Made by a program: the position numbers and the translations under genes
Assembly: GCF_022012435.1 (NCBI RefSeq)
Contig: NZ_JAKLUA010000002.1
Coordinates: 124,001 to 188,000, forward strand
Length of the DNA stretch: 64,000 bases
Direction: 5' to 3'
Origin: Bradyrhizobium zhengyangense
GTDB lineage: Bacteria; Pseudomonadota; Alphaproteobacteria; Rhizobiales; Xanthobacteraceae
Notes under the pieces: generated by a model
Database searches by the model: none
Told to the model about the DNA's origin: nothing
What the model saw: only the letters and a program-made list of their open reading frames with translations
Part shown: positions 17,116-26,553 of the stretch, one piece after another
Position numbering within the stretch: position 1 is the stretch's first letter
How the letters are laid out: the number at the start of each line of letters is the position of its first letter

Positions 17116-19122
17116 CGGGGCATTCGTTTGAGAATCCGGGGACGTCTTTACGCCGGGTTTACGGCTCTGGCCGCGGTTGGCCTGATCATGACCGTAGTTG
17201 CCGTCTGGAACCTGTGGGCGGTCCAGGACCAGGTCGCGAAAATGTCTGCCTTCTCGGACAGTACAGCCCGCATTCGAGAGATATCGGTCCATCTCCAGGC
17301 GCTGCAGCGGGCCAATCTGCGCTACATCTATGATGCCAACGAGCCCGCCTTCAAGGAGGCCGCGGAACGGGAGGCGGCGACGATCGAGTTGCTGAAAGTC
17401 GCTTCGGCAGGGACGGCCTCCGAGGAGCGGCGCAAGATCTACGACGGCCTCGTTGCCGATATTGGCAAGCTGCAGTCGCTGCGCGAGCGCATGGGCGCCG
17501 CGGTCAAGGAGACGACGAAAGGCAAGGCCGCTCTCCTGCCGGGTGGCGAGGAACTGAATGCCAATGCCGGCAAGCTGGTCATCGCGGCGCATGGCACCCA
17601 CGATGCCGAGATCACGGCGCCCGTCGCCGACCTCGAATCCAAGATCCTCCAGGCACGTCTGGCGAGCTGGCGCTTCCTCGCCATGCGCGACTCCAAGGCA
17701 TCCTCGACCTTCAGAGCCAATACCGAGAGGGCGCAGCAACGGATCACGGCGCTCCAGGAGGCCACCCTGCCGGAGCAGGTCAAGTCTGCGCTCGCCCCGG
17801 TCAAGACCTCGCTTTCGTCCTACCAGGCAGCGTTCGAGGCGACCTCCGCCGCGATCCTCGCGGCCGAGGAGATTTACCGCAGCAACATTGCGCCCCTGAT
17901 CGCCGGAAGCATCGACAAGCTCAAGGTCGCGGACACGCAACTTGCGGCTGACTCCCAGAGAACGCGCACGGTCGCCGCAGGCGTCATCGCCAGCACGACC
18001 TGGATTCAGGAGGCCGCAGGCGGTCTTGCAGTCGTGTTCAGCGTCATCGTCGCCTTCCTGATCGCCCGCAGCATCGTCGGTCCGCTGGCCTCGATGACGC
18101 GCGCGATGGGCCGGCTCGCTGGTGGGGATCTCGCGGTCGAGATCCCCTCACGGGGCAAGGCGGACGAGATCGGCGACATGGCCAAGGCGATCCAGGTGTT
18201 CAAGGACAACATGATCGACACCGAGCGCATGCGTCACGAGCAGACCGAGAGCGAGGCGCGGCAGGCCGAGGACCGCAAGAAGGACATGGTCCGGCTCGCC
18301 GACCAGTTCGAGCAGGCGATCGGCGAAATCGTCGAGACCGTGTCGTCGGCCTCCGGCGAGCTCGAGGCCTCCGCCGGCACGCTGACGACGACGGCAACGC
18401 GCGCCCAGGATCTGTCGACGGAAGTCGCCTCCGCATCACAGGAAGCCTCGGCCAACGTGCAAGCCGTCGCGTCGGCGACCGAAGAGCTGTCGTCCTCGGT
18501 GAGCGAGATCGCTCGCCAGGTCCAGGAATCGGCCCGCATCGCCGGCGAAGCCGTGGAGCAGGCGAGCAAGACCAACGCCCGCGTCAGCGAGCTCTCCAGG
18601 GCGGCTGCCCGCATCGGCGACGTCGTCGAGCTGATCAGCACCATCGCCGGCCAGACCAATCTGCTGGCGCTCAACGCCACCATCGAGGCCGCGCGCGCGG
18701 GCGAGGCCGGCCGCGGCTTTGCCGTGGTCGCCTCCGAGGTCAAGGCGCTGGCCGAGCAGACCGCAAAGGCGACCGGCGAGATCGCCCAGCAGGTCTCCGG
18801 CATCCAGGCCGCGACGGAAGAGTCGGTCGGCTCCATCAGGGAGATCAGCGGCACCATCGAGCGGCTGTCGGAAATCTCCTCGACCGTTGCCGCTGCCGTG
18901 GAAGAGCAGGGCGCCGCGACGCAGGAGATCTCCCGCAACGTCCAGCAGGCCGCGCACGGAACCCAGCGTGTCTCGACCAATATCGGCGACGTCCAGCGCG
19001 GCGCGGCCGACACCGGCTCGGCCTCGTCGCAAGTTCTGTCGGCGGCGCGCTCACTGTCGTCAGACAGCAACCGGTTGAAGACCGAGGTCGCAAAGTTCCT
19101 CGCGTCGGTGAACGCCGCCTAA
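17113..19122 (+). CDS. Methyl-accepting chemotaxis protein
   Basis: A 669-residue chemoreceptor. The first membrane helix is at about residues 14-36 and a periplasmic helical region of about 260 residues follows. The second helix lies near 300-320 ([21 protein letters not shown]), then HAMP and a long cytoplasmic signalling coiled coil. The hairpin tip that binds CheA and CheW is intact ([20 protein letters not shown] followed by [19 protein letters not shown]). The periplasmic ligand is unknown; the four-helix appearance with many heptads suggests an HBM or 4HB-type sensor. The start codon is part of the 14-bp inverted repeat described above. There is no neighbouring che gene. It may be monocistronic, with a convergent terminator immediately after its stop. 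Confidence 0.94.
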   Translation: MRGIRLRIRGRLYAGFTALAAVGLIMTVVAVWNLWAVQDQVAKMSAFSDSTARIREISVHLQALQRANLRYIYDANEPAFKEAAEREAATIELLKVASAGTASEERRKIYDGLVADIGKLQSLRERMGAAVKETTKGKAALLPGGEELNANAGKLVIAAHGTHDAEITAPVADLESKILQARLASWRFLAMRDSKASSTFRANTERAQQRITALQEATLPEQVKSALAPVKTSLSSYQAAFEATSAAILAAEEIYRSNIAPLIAGSIDKLKVADTQLAADSQRTRTVAAGVIASTTWIQEAAGGLAVVFSVIVAFLIARSIVGPLASMTRAMGRLAGGDLAVEIPSRGKADEIGDMAKAIQVFKDNMIDTERMRHEQTESEARQAEDRKKDMVRLADQFEQAIGEIVETVSSASGELEASAGTLTTTATRAQDLSTEVASASQEASANVQAVASATEELSSSVSEIARQVQESARIAGEAVEQASKTNARVSELSRAAARIGDVVELISTIAGQTNLLALNATIEAARAGEAGRGFAVVASEVKALAEQTAKATGEIAQQVSGIQAATEESVGSIREISGTIERLSEISSTVAAAVEEQGAATQEISRNVQQAAHGTQRVSTNIGDVQRGAADTGSASSQVLSAARSLSSDSNRLKTEVAKFLASVNAA

Positions 19123-19128
19123 AAAACA

Positions 19129-19156
19129 AAAGGCCATGCGTGAACGCGTGGCCTTT
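19129..19156. terminator. Bidirectional intrinsic terminator between convergent genes
   Basis: AAAGGCCATGCG and CGCGTGGCCTTT form a 12-bp stem with one G-T type mismatch around a TGAA loop. On the minus strand the stem is followed by TTTTGTTTTTT, a strong terminator for the GST gene that ends at 19175. On the plus strand the T-run is short, which is a weaker stop for the chemoreceptor gene ending at 19122. Confidence 0.85.
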
Positions 19157-19174
19157 CATCGCATGGCAATATGG

Positions 19175-19855
19175 TCAGGCCACTTTCGTCGCCATGTGCT
19201 TGAACATGTTGGCGCGCGCCTCGTCGTCCATCTCGGCCTTGAAGATGAACTTGTCTTTCAGCGCGAGCGCGCGGGCGGCGGCCGGCCGGCCTGAGATCTC
19301 GTCGATCAGCCGCTTGACGTTCGGGTAGCGCGCAAAGGCATCGTCGCCGAGCTTGAACGGCACCATCCGCGCCCAGCCCCACACTGCCATGTCCAGAATC
19401 GAATAGGCATCGCCGACCATGTAGCGGCGGCCGGCAAGATGCGCGTCGAGGATTTTGTAATGGCGATCGGTCTCGTACTGGTAGCGATTATGGGCGTAGT
19501 CGTGGTTCTGGTCCTTCGGCGCAAAGTGCTTGAAATGCACGGCCTGACCCGAATAGGGCCCGACGCCTGTTGCCACGAACATCAGCCATGACAGCAGTTC
19601 GGCGCGGTTCGCGGGGAGGAATTGTCCGGTCTTCTCGGCGAGATAGAGCAGGATGGCGTTCGAGTCGAACACGATGGTGCCGCCATCGTCGATCGCCGGC
19701 ACCTTGCCGTTCGGATTGATCTTCAAGTATTCCGGCGCGAACTGTTCGCCCTTGCGGGTGTCGATCTTCACCGGCTCGTAAGCCAGGCCTGCCTCCTCGA
19801 GGAAGAGCGCGACCTTGGTCGGGTTCGGCGATCCGTTGAAATAGAATTTGAGCAT
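19175..19855 (-). CDS. Glutathione S-transferase family protein
   Basis: A 226-residue GST. The N-terminal thioredoxin fold begins MLKFYFNGSPNPTKVALFLEEAGL, with cis-proline loop NPNGKVPAIDDGGTIVFDSNAILLYLAEK. The C-terminal helical domain has YMVGDAYSILDMAVWGWARM. This pattern resembles the YghU/YfcG nu-class branch, some of which reduce disulfides rather than conjugate. The start at 19855 has GGGGAGAG upstream; the longer frame to 19990 overlaps the small membrane protein gene and lacks a site. A terminator follows the stop. Confidence 0.9.
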   Translation of the reverse strand: MLKFYFNGSPNPTKVALFLEEAGLAYEPVKIDTRKGEQFAPEYLKINPNGKVPAIDDGGTIVFDSNAILLYLAEKTGQFLPANRAELLSWLMFVATGVGPYSGQAVHFKHFAPKDQNHDYAHNRYQYETDRHYKILDAHLAGRRYMVGDAYSILDMAVWGWARMVPFKLGDDAFARYPNVKRLIDEISGRPAAARALALKDKFIFKAEMDDEARANMFKHMATKVA

Positions 19856-19974
19856 GTTTCTCTCCCCATTTCCCCATTTGGAGCATGAATGCGGCCTCGC
19901 GGCTTTCTGTGCCTGAACATGGCCGGGGAGAGCAACCGGCGAGTTTGCGGGGCGGTATCTGCGCGCCGCGCAGA

Positions 19975-20301
19975 TCAACCGGCGTAACAAAGGCCGATGG
20001 CGGCCGTAAGGATCATCGCCGCGCCGACCGCTTCCAACCGCAACCCGAGCCGGCTGGCGAGATGCATGTCGGAGGCCTGCGCCTTGCGCTCCGAGCCACG
20101 CGCGTAGCCATGCACGATGACATCGTGATTGAAATTGTCGTGCGCCTCGTTGCTGCTCGCGAGCCCGACGCAGATCACGAGCACGCCAAACAAAGCGAGA
20201 CCGAAAAAGCCGAGCAGGGCGATCAGGAACATCGGAAACATGCCGACCAGGAAGATCGGCAGCAGCGGCACCAGTAGCAATGTCTCGGACTGTCGTCGCA
20301 T
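19975..20301 (-). CDS. Small hypothetical membrane protein
   Basis: A 108-residue protein. It has two very hydrophobic segments at the N-terminus (about residues 7-48: LLLVPLLPIFLVGMFPMF, then LIALLGFFGLALFGVLVICV), a short polar loop with histidines and charged residues, and a final hydrophobic helix (AVGAAMILTAAIGLCYAG). No family is recognised. It lies 82 bases downstream of ccrM on the same strand and could be cotranscribed. The ribosome site before 20301 is weak, and the internal methionine at MFPMFLIALLG could be the true start. Confidence 0.6.
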   Translation of the reverse strand: MRRQSETLLLVPLLPIFLVGMFPMFLIALLGFFGLALFGVLVICVGLASSNEAHDNFNHDVIVHGYARGSERKAQASDMHLASRLGLRLEAVGAAMILTAAIGLCYAG

Positions 20302-20383
20302 GGGAGCCGGCCGGTCAGGACGGGGCTGATCCAGCGAATCTAGTCCTGGCTGTGGCGGTGTTCAAGGTGCCGGGTGTGCTGGG

Positions 20384-21929
<1,546 letters not shown>

Positions 21930-22874
21930 ATGCGCTACGATGATTTCCGCCGCAGCGACGACATCGAGGATCGTCGCGATGACGGTGGAGGAGGATTTGG
22001 CGGCGGCGGAGGCGGCGGGTTCGGGCTGCCGATGGGCGGCGGCGGCCTCGGCATCGGCACCATCATCGTGCTGGGCCTGGTCGGCTATGCCTTCGGCATC
22101 GACCCGCGCATCCTGATCGGCGGCGCCGAGATCCTCACCGGCGGCGGCCAGGCGCCGAGCTACCAGAGCGACCGTCCGTCCAGTCAGGCCAAGCGCGGTG
22201 CGCCGACCGACGAGATGGGCAGCATGATCTCGGGCATCCTCGGCGAGATCGACGATCGCTGGACCGAGATCTTCCAGGCCTCCGGCCAGTCCTACACCGG
22301 CCCGAAGGTCGTGCTGTTCCGCAACGCCACCAATGGCGGCCGCTGTGGCCGGGCCGAGTCGGCGATGGGGCCGTTCTACTGCCCGCCGGACCGCACCATC
22401 TTCCTCGACACGGGCTTCTTCCGCGAGGTCGAGACGCGCTTCCGCGGTTGCTCCGGCAAATCGGCGTGCAATTTCACCTCCGCCTACATCATTGCGCATG
22501 AGGCCGGCCATCACATCCAGAACCTGCTTGGCATCATCCCCAAGGTGACGCGGCTGCAGCAGCAGGCCAGCAGCAAGGCGGAGTCGAACGCGCTCCAGGT
22601 GAAGGTCGAGCTCCAGGCCGATTGCCTCTCCGGTATCTGGGTCAATCGCGAAGCGAAAAAGCGTCCGAACTTCCTCGAGGCCGGCGATATCGACGCCGCG
22701 CTGACCACGGCGAGCGCGATCGGCGACGACACACTGCAGCGCCAGGCGACGGGACGCGTGGTGCCCGACTCCTTCACCCACGGCTCCGCCGCGCAGCGCA
22801 AGCAGTGGTTCATGACCGGCTATCAGCAGGGCACGCTGCAAGCCTGCAACACGTTCGGCGGCGGCGGGCCATAG
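21930..22874 (+). CDS. Neutral zinc metallopeptidase (YpfJ/KPN_02809 family)
   Basis: A 314-residue protein. The charged N-terminus is followed by glycine-rich runs (residues 18-41) and one membrane helix (about 42-58: IGTIIVLGLVGYAFGI). The peptidase domain has the zinc motif HEAGHH in AYIIAHEAGHHIQNLLG and a downstream ELQADCLSGIW that supplies the third ligand. Cysteines in GRCGRAESAMGPFYCP, GCSGKSACNF and the ADC segment suggest disulfides and a periplasmic catalytic domain. Its substrate is unknown. GAGGGA upstream supports the start. It is divergent from ccrM across a long regulatory gap. A palindromic repeat follows 15 bases after the stop. Confidence 0.92.
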   Translation: MRYDDFRRSDDIEDRRDDGGGGFGGGGGGGFGLPMGGGGLGIGTIIVLGLVGYAFGIDPRILIGGAEILTGGGQAPSYQSDRPSSQAKRGAPTDEMGSMISGILGEIDDRWTEIFQASGQSYTGPKVVLFRNATNGGRCGRAESAMGPFYCPPDRTIFLDTGFFREVETRFRGCSGKSACNFTSAYIIAHEAGHHIQNLLGIIPKVTRLQQQASSKAESNALQVKVELQADCLSGIWVNREAKKRPNFLEAGDIDAALTTASAIGDDTLQRQATGRVVPDSFTHGSAAQRKQWFMTGYQQGTLQACNTFGGGGP

Positions 22875-22888
22875 TACGATATCAGTGG

Positions 22889-23036
22889 CGTCATCCTGAG
22901 GTGCTCGCCCCTTCGGCGAGCCTCGAAGGATGGCGGAGCCCGTGGCCCATCCTTCGAGGCTTCACCTTGCGATGCGCTGCATCGCAAGGTTCGCACCTCA
23001 AGGGCGAACGCAAGTGCGTTCGCCCCGGGATGACGG
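22889..23036. repeat. Intergenic palindromic repeat, family A (copy 1)
   Basis: It starts cgtcatcctgaggtgctcgcc, with inner hairpin GCTCGCC-ccttc-GGCGAGC and 'ctcgaaggatgg'. A mirrored CCATCCTTCGAGGC follows, then a hairpin around TTGCGATGC/GCATCGCAA, and it ends near cacctcaagg...gggatgacgg. A second copy with the same order of landmarks is at 47536-47665. It fills the gap between the zinc peptidase and moaB. Confidence 0.75.
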
Positions 23037-23064
23037 CGGTGATTGGGGAAGCAGGAGCGAAATC

Positions 23065-23628
23065 GTGGCCTCCATCGACGAATCCAAGCAGTTCATCCCG
23101 CTCAACATCGCGGTGCTCACCGTCTCCGACACGCGCGCGCTTGCGGACGACAAATCCGGCCAGACGCTGGTCGATCGCCTCACGGCGGCCGGCCATCATC
23201 TCGCCGCCCGCGAGATCGTCACCGACGATGTCGAGGCCATCCGCACCGTGATCCGCCGCTGGATCGCGGATGCCGGCGTCGACGTCGTCATCACCACCGG
23301 CGGCACCGGCTTCACCGGGCGCGACGTCACGCCGGAGGCGATCGAGCCGCTGTTCGAGAAGCGCATGGACGGGTTCTCGATCGCCTTCCACATGCTGAGC
23401 CATGCCAAGATCGGCACGTCGACGATCCAGAGCCGCGCCACTGCAGGCGTTGCCGGAGCCACCTACATCTTCTGCCTGCCGGGTTCGCCCGGCGCCTGCC
23501 GCGACGGCTGGGACGGCATCCTGGCGGCGCAACTCGACTACCGCACGCGCCCCTGCAATTTCGTCGAGATCATGCCGCGGCTGGACGAGCATCTGCGCCG
23601 GCCGAAAGCGCAGGGCGCGACGGTGTAG
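23065..23628 (+). CDS. moaB: Molybdenum cofactor biosynthesis protein MoaB
   Basis: A 187-residue MoaB/MogA-type protein that adenylylates molybdopterin on the path to molybdenum cofactor. The family motifs are present: NIAVLTVSDTRA near the N-terminus, VITTGGTGFTGRDVTPEA for nucleotide and pterin binding, and the loop YIFCLPGSPGACRDGW. The GTG start at 23065 has AGGAG seven bases upstream. The longer frame from 22930 runs into the palindromic repeat and is rejected. No other moa or moe gene is nearby. Confidence 0.93.
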   Translation: MASIDESKQFIPLNIAVLTVSDTRALADDKSGQTLVDRLTAAGHHLAAREIVTDDVEAIRTVIRRWIADAGVDVVITTGGTGFTGRDVTPEAIEPLFEKRMDGFSIAFHMLSHAKIGTSTIQSRATAGVAGATYIFCLPGSPGACRDGWDGILAAQLDYRTRPCNFVEIMPRLDEHLRRPKAQGATV

Positions 23629-23676
23629 ATGCGCGTCGGTGCGCAAGCACCGTTCGCAAGCCAAGCCACAAGGTAT

Positions 23677-23769
23677 CGCAGGGTGGGCAAAGCGACAGCG
23701 TGCCCACGACTTCTGTTGATTGAGAAAGATCGTGGGCACGGCGCAAGTGCGCCTTTGCGCATCCTACGA
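23677..23769. repeat. Intergenic palindromic repeat, family F (short form)
   Basis: It starts cgcagggtgggcaaagcga, then gcgtgcccacg, and mirrors as cgtgggcacggcgcaagtgcg and ctttgcgcatcctacg. The ends are inverted copies of each other. A longer version with an extra internal module is at 43847-43972. It lies between the convergent moaB and MarR-GNAT genes. Confidence 0.72.
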
Positions 23770-23825
23770 GATCAGACACGCCGGAGAGATATCCTTTCCC
23801 AGAATAATCATCTCGCATCGCGCAG

Positions 23826-24755
23826 CTACAGATCCATCTCCCACGTCTCACCCACCAGATCGTGCCCAAAACTGTGATGCGGCTTGGTTGCGACCAGCTC
23901 GAAGCCGGCGCTCTTGTAGATGCCGCGTGCGGCGACCAGGATGCTCTGCGTCCACAGCGTCATCCTCTTGTAGCCCCGTTCGCGCGCGCCCTGAATGCAT
24001 TGCTCGACCAGCGCGCGGCCGACGCCGAGGCCGCGTGCCTTCTTCTCCACCTGCAACAGGCGGAGTTTGGCGAGCTCGTCGGTGGCCTTGACCAGGAAGA
24101 TCGAGCCGACCGGCTCGCCACCGACTTCCGCGATCCAGCAATGCTCGCGCGCGGCGTCGTAGCTCTTGATGAACTGTGCGCAGATCTCCGCGACCAGCGC
24201 CTCGTAGCTGATGTCCCAGCCATAGTCCGCGGCATAGGCCGCCGCCTGCTTGGAGATGACCCAGCCCATGTCACCGACGCGATGGCTGCGCAGCACGACC
24301 GACGCGGGCTGGCTCTGGCGTTGCTCCAGCACGGCCTCGATGGTCGCCATCGCCTGCGTGAGCCGCGTTGCATCGCCGGCCGATAGCCGGGCCAGCATCG
24401 CGGCGACCTCGTTCTGCGAGCCCAGGTTCAGCTTGGCGAATGTCTGGCGGCCCTTGGCGGTAAGGCTGAGCTGGTATTGCCTGCGATCCGTGGGCAGGGG
24501 TGTGCGCGTGATCAGCCCCTTTTCGTCGAAGCTTTGAACGATACGGCTGAGATAGCCGGGGTCGAGACCGAGCTCATTGCCGATCTCCTTCGCCGCGAGC
24601 GCGTCGCGATGCGCGAGCTCATAGAGCACGCGGGCCTCGCTCAGCGAAAACGGACTCTGGCCCAAATGCTGGTCGAGCACACCGAGCTTGCGGGTATAGA
24701 AGCGGTTGAAGGCGCGAACCGCTGCGATCTGGTCGTCAGCACCGTTGACTGGCAT
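23826..24755 (-). CDS. MarR-type regulator fused to GNAT acetyltransferase
   Basis: A 309-residue two-domain protein. Residues 1 to about 145 form a MarR winged helix (LSEARVLYELAHRDALAAKEIGNEL, then DPGYLSRIVQSFDEKGLITR and DRRQYQLSLTAKG). Residues from about 155 form a GNAT domain with HCWIAEVGGEPVGSIFLVK, acetyl-CoA loop RGLGVGRALVEQCIQGARERG and YKSAGFELVATKPHHSFG. The fusion is a recognised bacterial arrangement; the acetylated substrate is not known. The start at 24755 has GAGG six bases upstream. A perfect 18-base palindrome 24 bases before the start is its likely autoregulatory operator. Confidence 0.93.
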   Translation of the reverse strand: MPVNGADDQIAAVRAFNRFYTRKLGVLDQHLGQSPFSLSEARVLYELAHRDALAAKEIGNELGLDPGYLSRIVQSFDEKGLITRTPLPTDRRQYQLSLTAKGRQTFAKLNLGSQNEVAAMLARLSAGDATRLTQAMATIEAVLEQRQSQPASVVLRSHRVGDMGWVISKQAAAYAADYGWDISYEALVAEICAQFIKSYDAAREHCWIAEVGGEPVGSIFLVKATDELAKLRLLQVEKKARGLGVGRALVEQCIQGARERGYKRMTLWTQSILVAARGIYKSAGFELVATKPHHSFGHDLVGETWEMDL

Positions 24756-24778
24756 GGGACACCTCAATAATTGCCATT

Positions 24779-24796
24779 GTCAAATAATTATTTGAC
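24779..24796. promoter_or_regulatory. Perfect 18-bp palindrome, probable MarR operator
   Basis: GTCAAATAATTATTTGAC is perfectly self-complementary and lies 24 bases upstream of the start codon of the MarR-GNAT gene. MarR proteins typically bind AT-rich palindromes of 16-20 bases that overlap their own promoter. It also lies 20 bases beyond the stop of the next plus-strand-coordinate gene, so it can only serve the MarR gene. Binding by this protein is inference. Confidence 0.7.
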
Positions 24797-24816
24797 TTTG
24801 GCAAGTATTTGGTGGC

Positions 24817-25392
24817 CTACCCGACCATGACGATCCGGCTGCGCAGCAGCGTCCGGGAGGAACGGCCGAGCCGCCGCAGCAGCCGGGCCTCGGAGCGGCG
24901 AGCTTGGGGCGGATGGCCCCCGATCCGGTCGTAATGGTCGCGCGCGATCAAAAGCCCCTGATCGCCGAGCGGGCCGACCAGCTTGCGCGCCACAGACCTC
25001 ACAAAGTCGCGAAATCCCGTATCGGCGTAAGGCGAGCGCGCGTAGCGGAACACGGCCGCGCGGTCCCGGCCGCTGGCCGCGACCGCCTGAATGAATTGGG
25101 TCGTCTCCTCGATCCAGCCGGTGTCCAACACCGCGCCGGCCGGCAGGAACATCAGCCACGGTGAGCGGGCCTGGAGCGCACCGGCGGCCAGCGCCGCGCC
25201 CTGCGAAGTTCCTTCGTAGCCGATGAAACGGCAGCCGGCGACGTCGGCAACGCGCTCGATGACGCCGTTGCGGGTGCCGTCGACCAGCAAAACTTCCTTG
25301 ATGATGCCCGCCGCGGCGCCGGGTACCAGCGCGGCCAGAGTTGCGACTGCCGTCTGCTCGACGCCTTCAGTCGGTATGATGACGCTCAGCAT
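24817..25392 (-). CDS. Family 2 glycosyltransferase-like protein, degenerate metal site
   Basis: A 191-residue GT-A fold fragment. MLSVIIPTEGVEQTAVATLA and IIKEVLLVDGTRNGVIE match the nucleotide-binding half of GT2 enzymes. SQGAALAAGALQARSPWLMF matches the next conserved helix and strand. Where GT2 enzymes carry an Asp-x-Asp metal motif this protein reads FLPAGAVLDTGW, so the usual first aspartates are missing. The C-terminus is short and basic (RRLGRSSRTLLRSRIVMVG). It may be an atypical or inactive transferase. No sugar gene is nearby. Confidence 0.75.
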   Translation of the reverse strand: MLSVIIPTEGVEQTAVATLAALVPGAAAGIIKEVLLVDGTRNGVIERVADVAGCRFIGYEGTSQGAALAAGALQARSPWLMFLPAGAVLDTGWIEETTQFIQAVAASGRDRAAVFRYARSPYADTGFRDFVRSVARKLVGPLGDQGLLIARDHYDRIGGHPPQARRSEARLLRRLGRSSRTLLRSRIVMVG

Positions 25393-25713
25393 GATTGAGG
25401 CTTCGATATCAGCACTTCGGGAGAAGCGTAGCTGGTTATGATATTGTCATAAACACGCGGCGATGCCGAGTGCAACTTTCCGGCGGCGTTCGGTCGTGCG
25501 ATGGTAAACCACCGCCGGTCCATCGCAGCCGAATGTGTTGCGCGCAGGGTGGTCATGTTGCCGAATGTTTCGGCGAGTTGCAGGGGCGTGAGCTCCAATG
25601 GGGTTTTTCTCGGCTGATGTCGGGCGAGGGCCTTATTCCTCCGCCTGGCTGCATCGATATCCTTGCTAATGGGAAAAACTGCAATCGCTGACGCGCTGAG
25701 TGAGATGTGTCCA
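25393..25713. other. 321-base gap with one inverted repeat
   Basis: No gene is supported. TTATGA-TATTG-TCATAA at 25436-25452 is an inverted repeat with perfect 6-bp arms, about 44 bases upstream of the glycosyltransferase-like start, and could be an operator or part of its promoter. The remainder is ordinary GC-rich sequence ahead of the RMD1-family gene. I see no terminator or repeat family member in it. Confidence 0.45.
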
Positions 25714-26553
25714 ATGAACGCCGATCAACTTCCCGTTGGCGCGCTGTCAACATCGCCGAAGCCGGACCCCGCGCCGACCTTGCGGATCCGCGCCGTGATG
25801 CTCGGCGAACGCATCAATCCGTCGGGGCTCGAGATCGGTGCTCCCGTCTCCTCGACGCCGGCGGCTTTTCGCGTCCATGCCGGCCTCGCTGTGATCTTCC
25901 GCTACGGCGTCGTGGTGCTGATCGGCCTCCTCCCTTCGGAGGAGAAGGTGCTGCTCGACAGCCTGAAGTCGCGCGTGACCGGCGAGCTGAGCCCGCATGA
26001 GGAGGAGACCGCCCAGGCGCAGCTCTGCAAGGACGAAAACGCAGAGGCGATCCAGCCGGGCGGGCCGATCAACCTCTCGAAATTCTCCGACGAGCGGCTG
26101 CTGCTGATCGCCGACGCACTTGCCAAGAGCACGTCGCTGGCGCGCGACGAGCGGCGTGTCGCTGCGGTCTTCGATGTCATCGAGCCGTTCGCGCGGGAGC
26201 TTGCCGAGAAGGGCCGGACGTCGCGGCGACGCAAGGGCATCCTGCAACTGATCGGCAATGCGCTGCTGGTGCAGCAGCGCGTCGCCGGCCGCGTCGCCGT
26301 CGCCGAAAAGCCCGATGCGCTCTGGGAAAAGCCGCAGCTCGACCGGCTCTATGCGCGTCTCGAAGACGAGTACGAGCTGAAGGAGCGCCTGGACACGCTT
26401 GAGCGGAAGCTCAAGGTCGTCGCGGACACCGCCGACGCGCTCACCGACATCATCGACACCCAACGCTCACTGCGGCTCGAAATCGCGGTGGTGGTGCTGA
26501 TCGTGATCGAGGTCGTGATCGGCTGCATCCAGATCTTTGCGGGGCTTCACTGA
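25714..26553 (+). CDS. RMD1/DUF155 family protein with C-terminal membrane anchor
   Basis: A 279-residue protein. The central part, FRYGVVVLIGLLPSEEKVLL, and the late segment LDRLYARLEDEYELKERLDT followed by LERKLKVVADTADALTDI and a C-terminal membrane helix (about 255-275), are typical of the RMD1/DUF155 family. That family is known from yeast and mitochondrial proteins and from many bacteria; the biochemical function is unsettled. The start is uncertain: 25714 (MNADQ) or 25705 are both possible. It is convergent with the PPDK-like gene, the two coding regions overlapping by 7 bases. Confidence 0.85.
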   Translation: MNADQLPVGALSTSPKPDPAPTLRIRAVMLGERINPSGLEIGAPVSSTPAAFRVHAGLAVIFRYGVVVLIGLLPSEEKVLLDSLKSRVTGELSPHEEETAQAQLCKDENAEAIQPGGPINLSKFSDERLLLIADALAKSTSLARDERRVAAVFDVIEPFARELAEKGRTSRRRKGILQLIGNALLVQQRVAGRVAVAEKPDALWEKPQLDRLYARLEDEYELKERLDTLERKLKVVADTADALTDIIDTQRSLRLEIAVVVLIVIEVVIGCIQIFAGLH

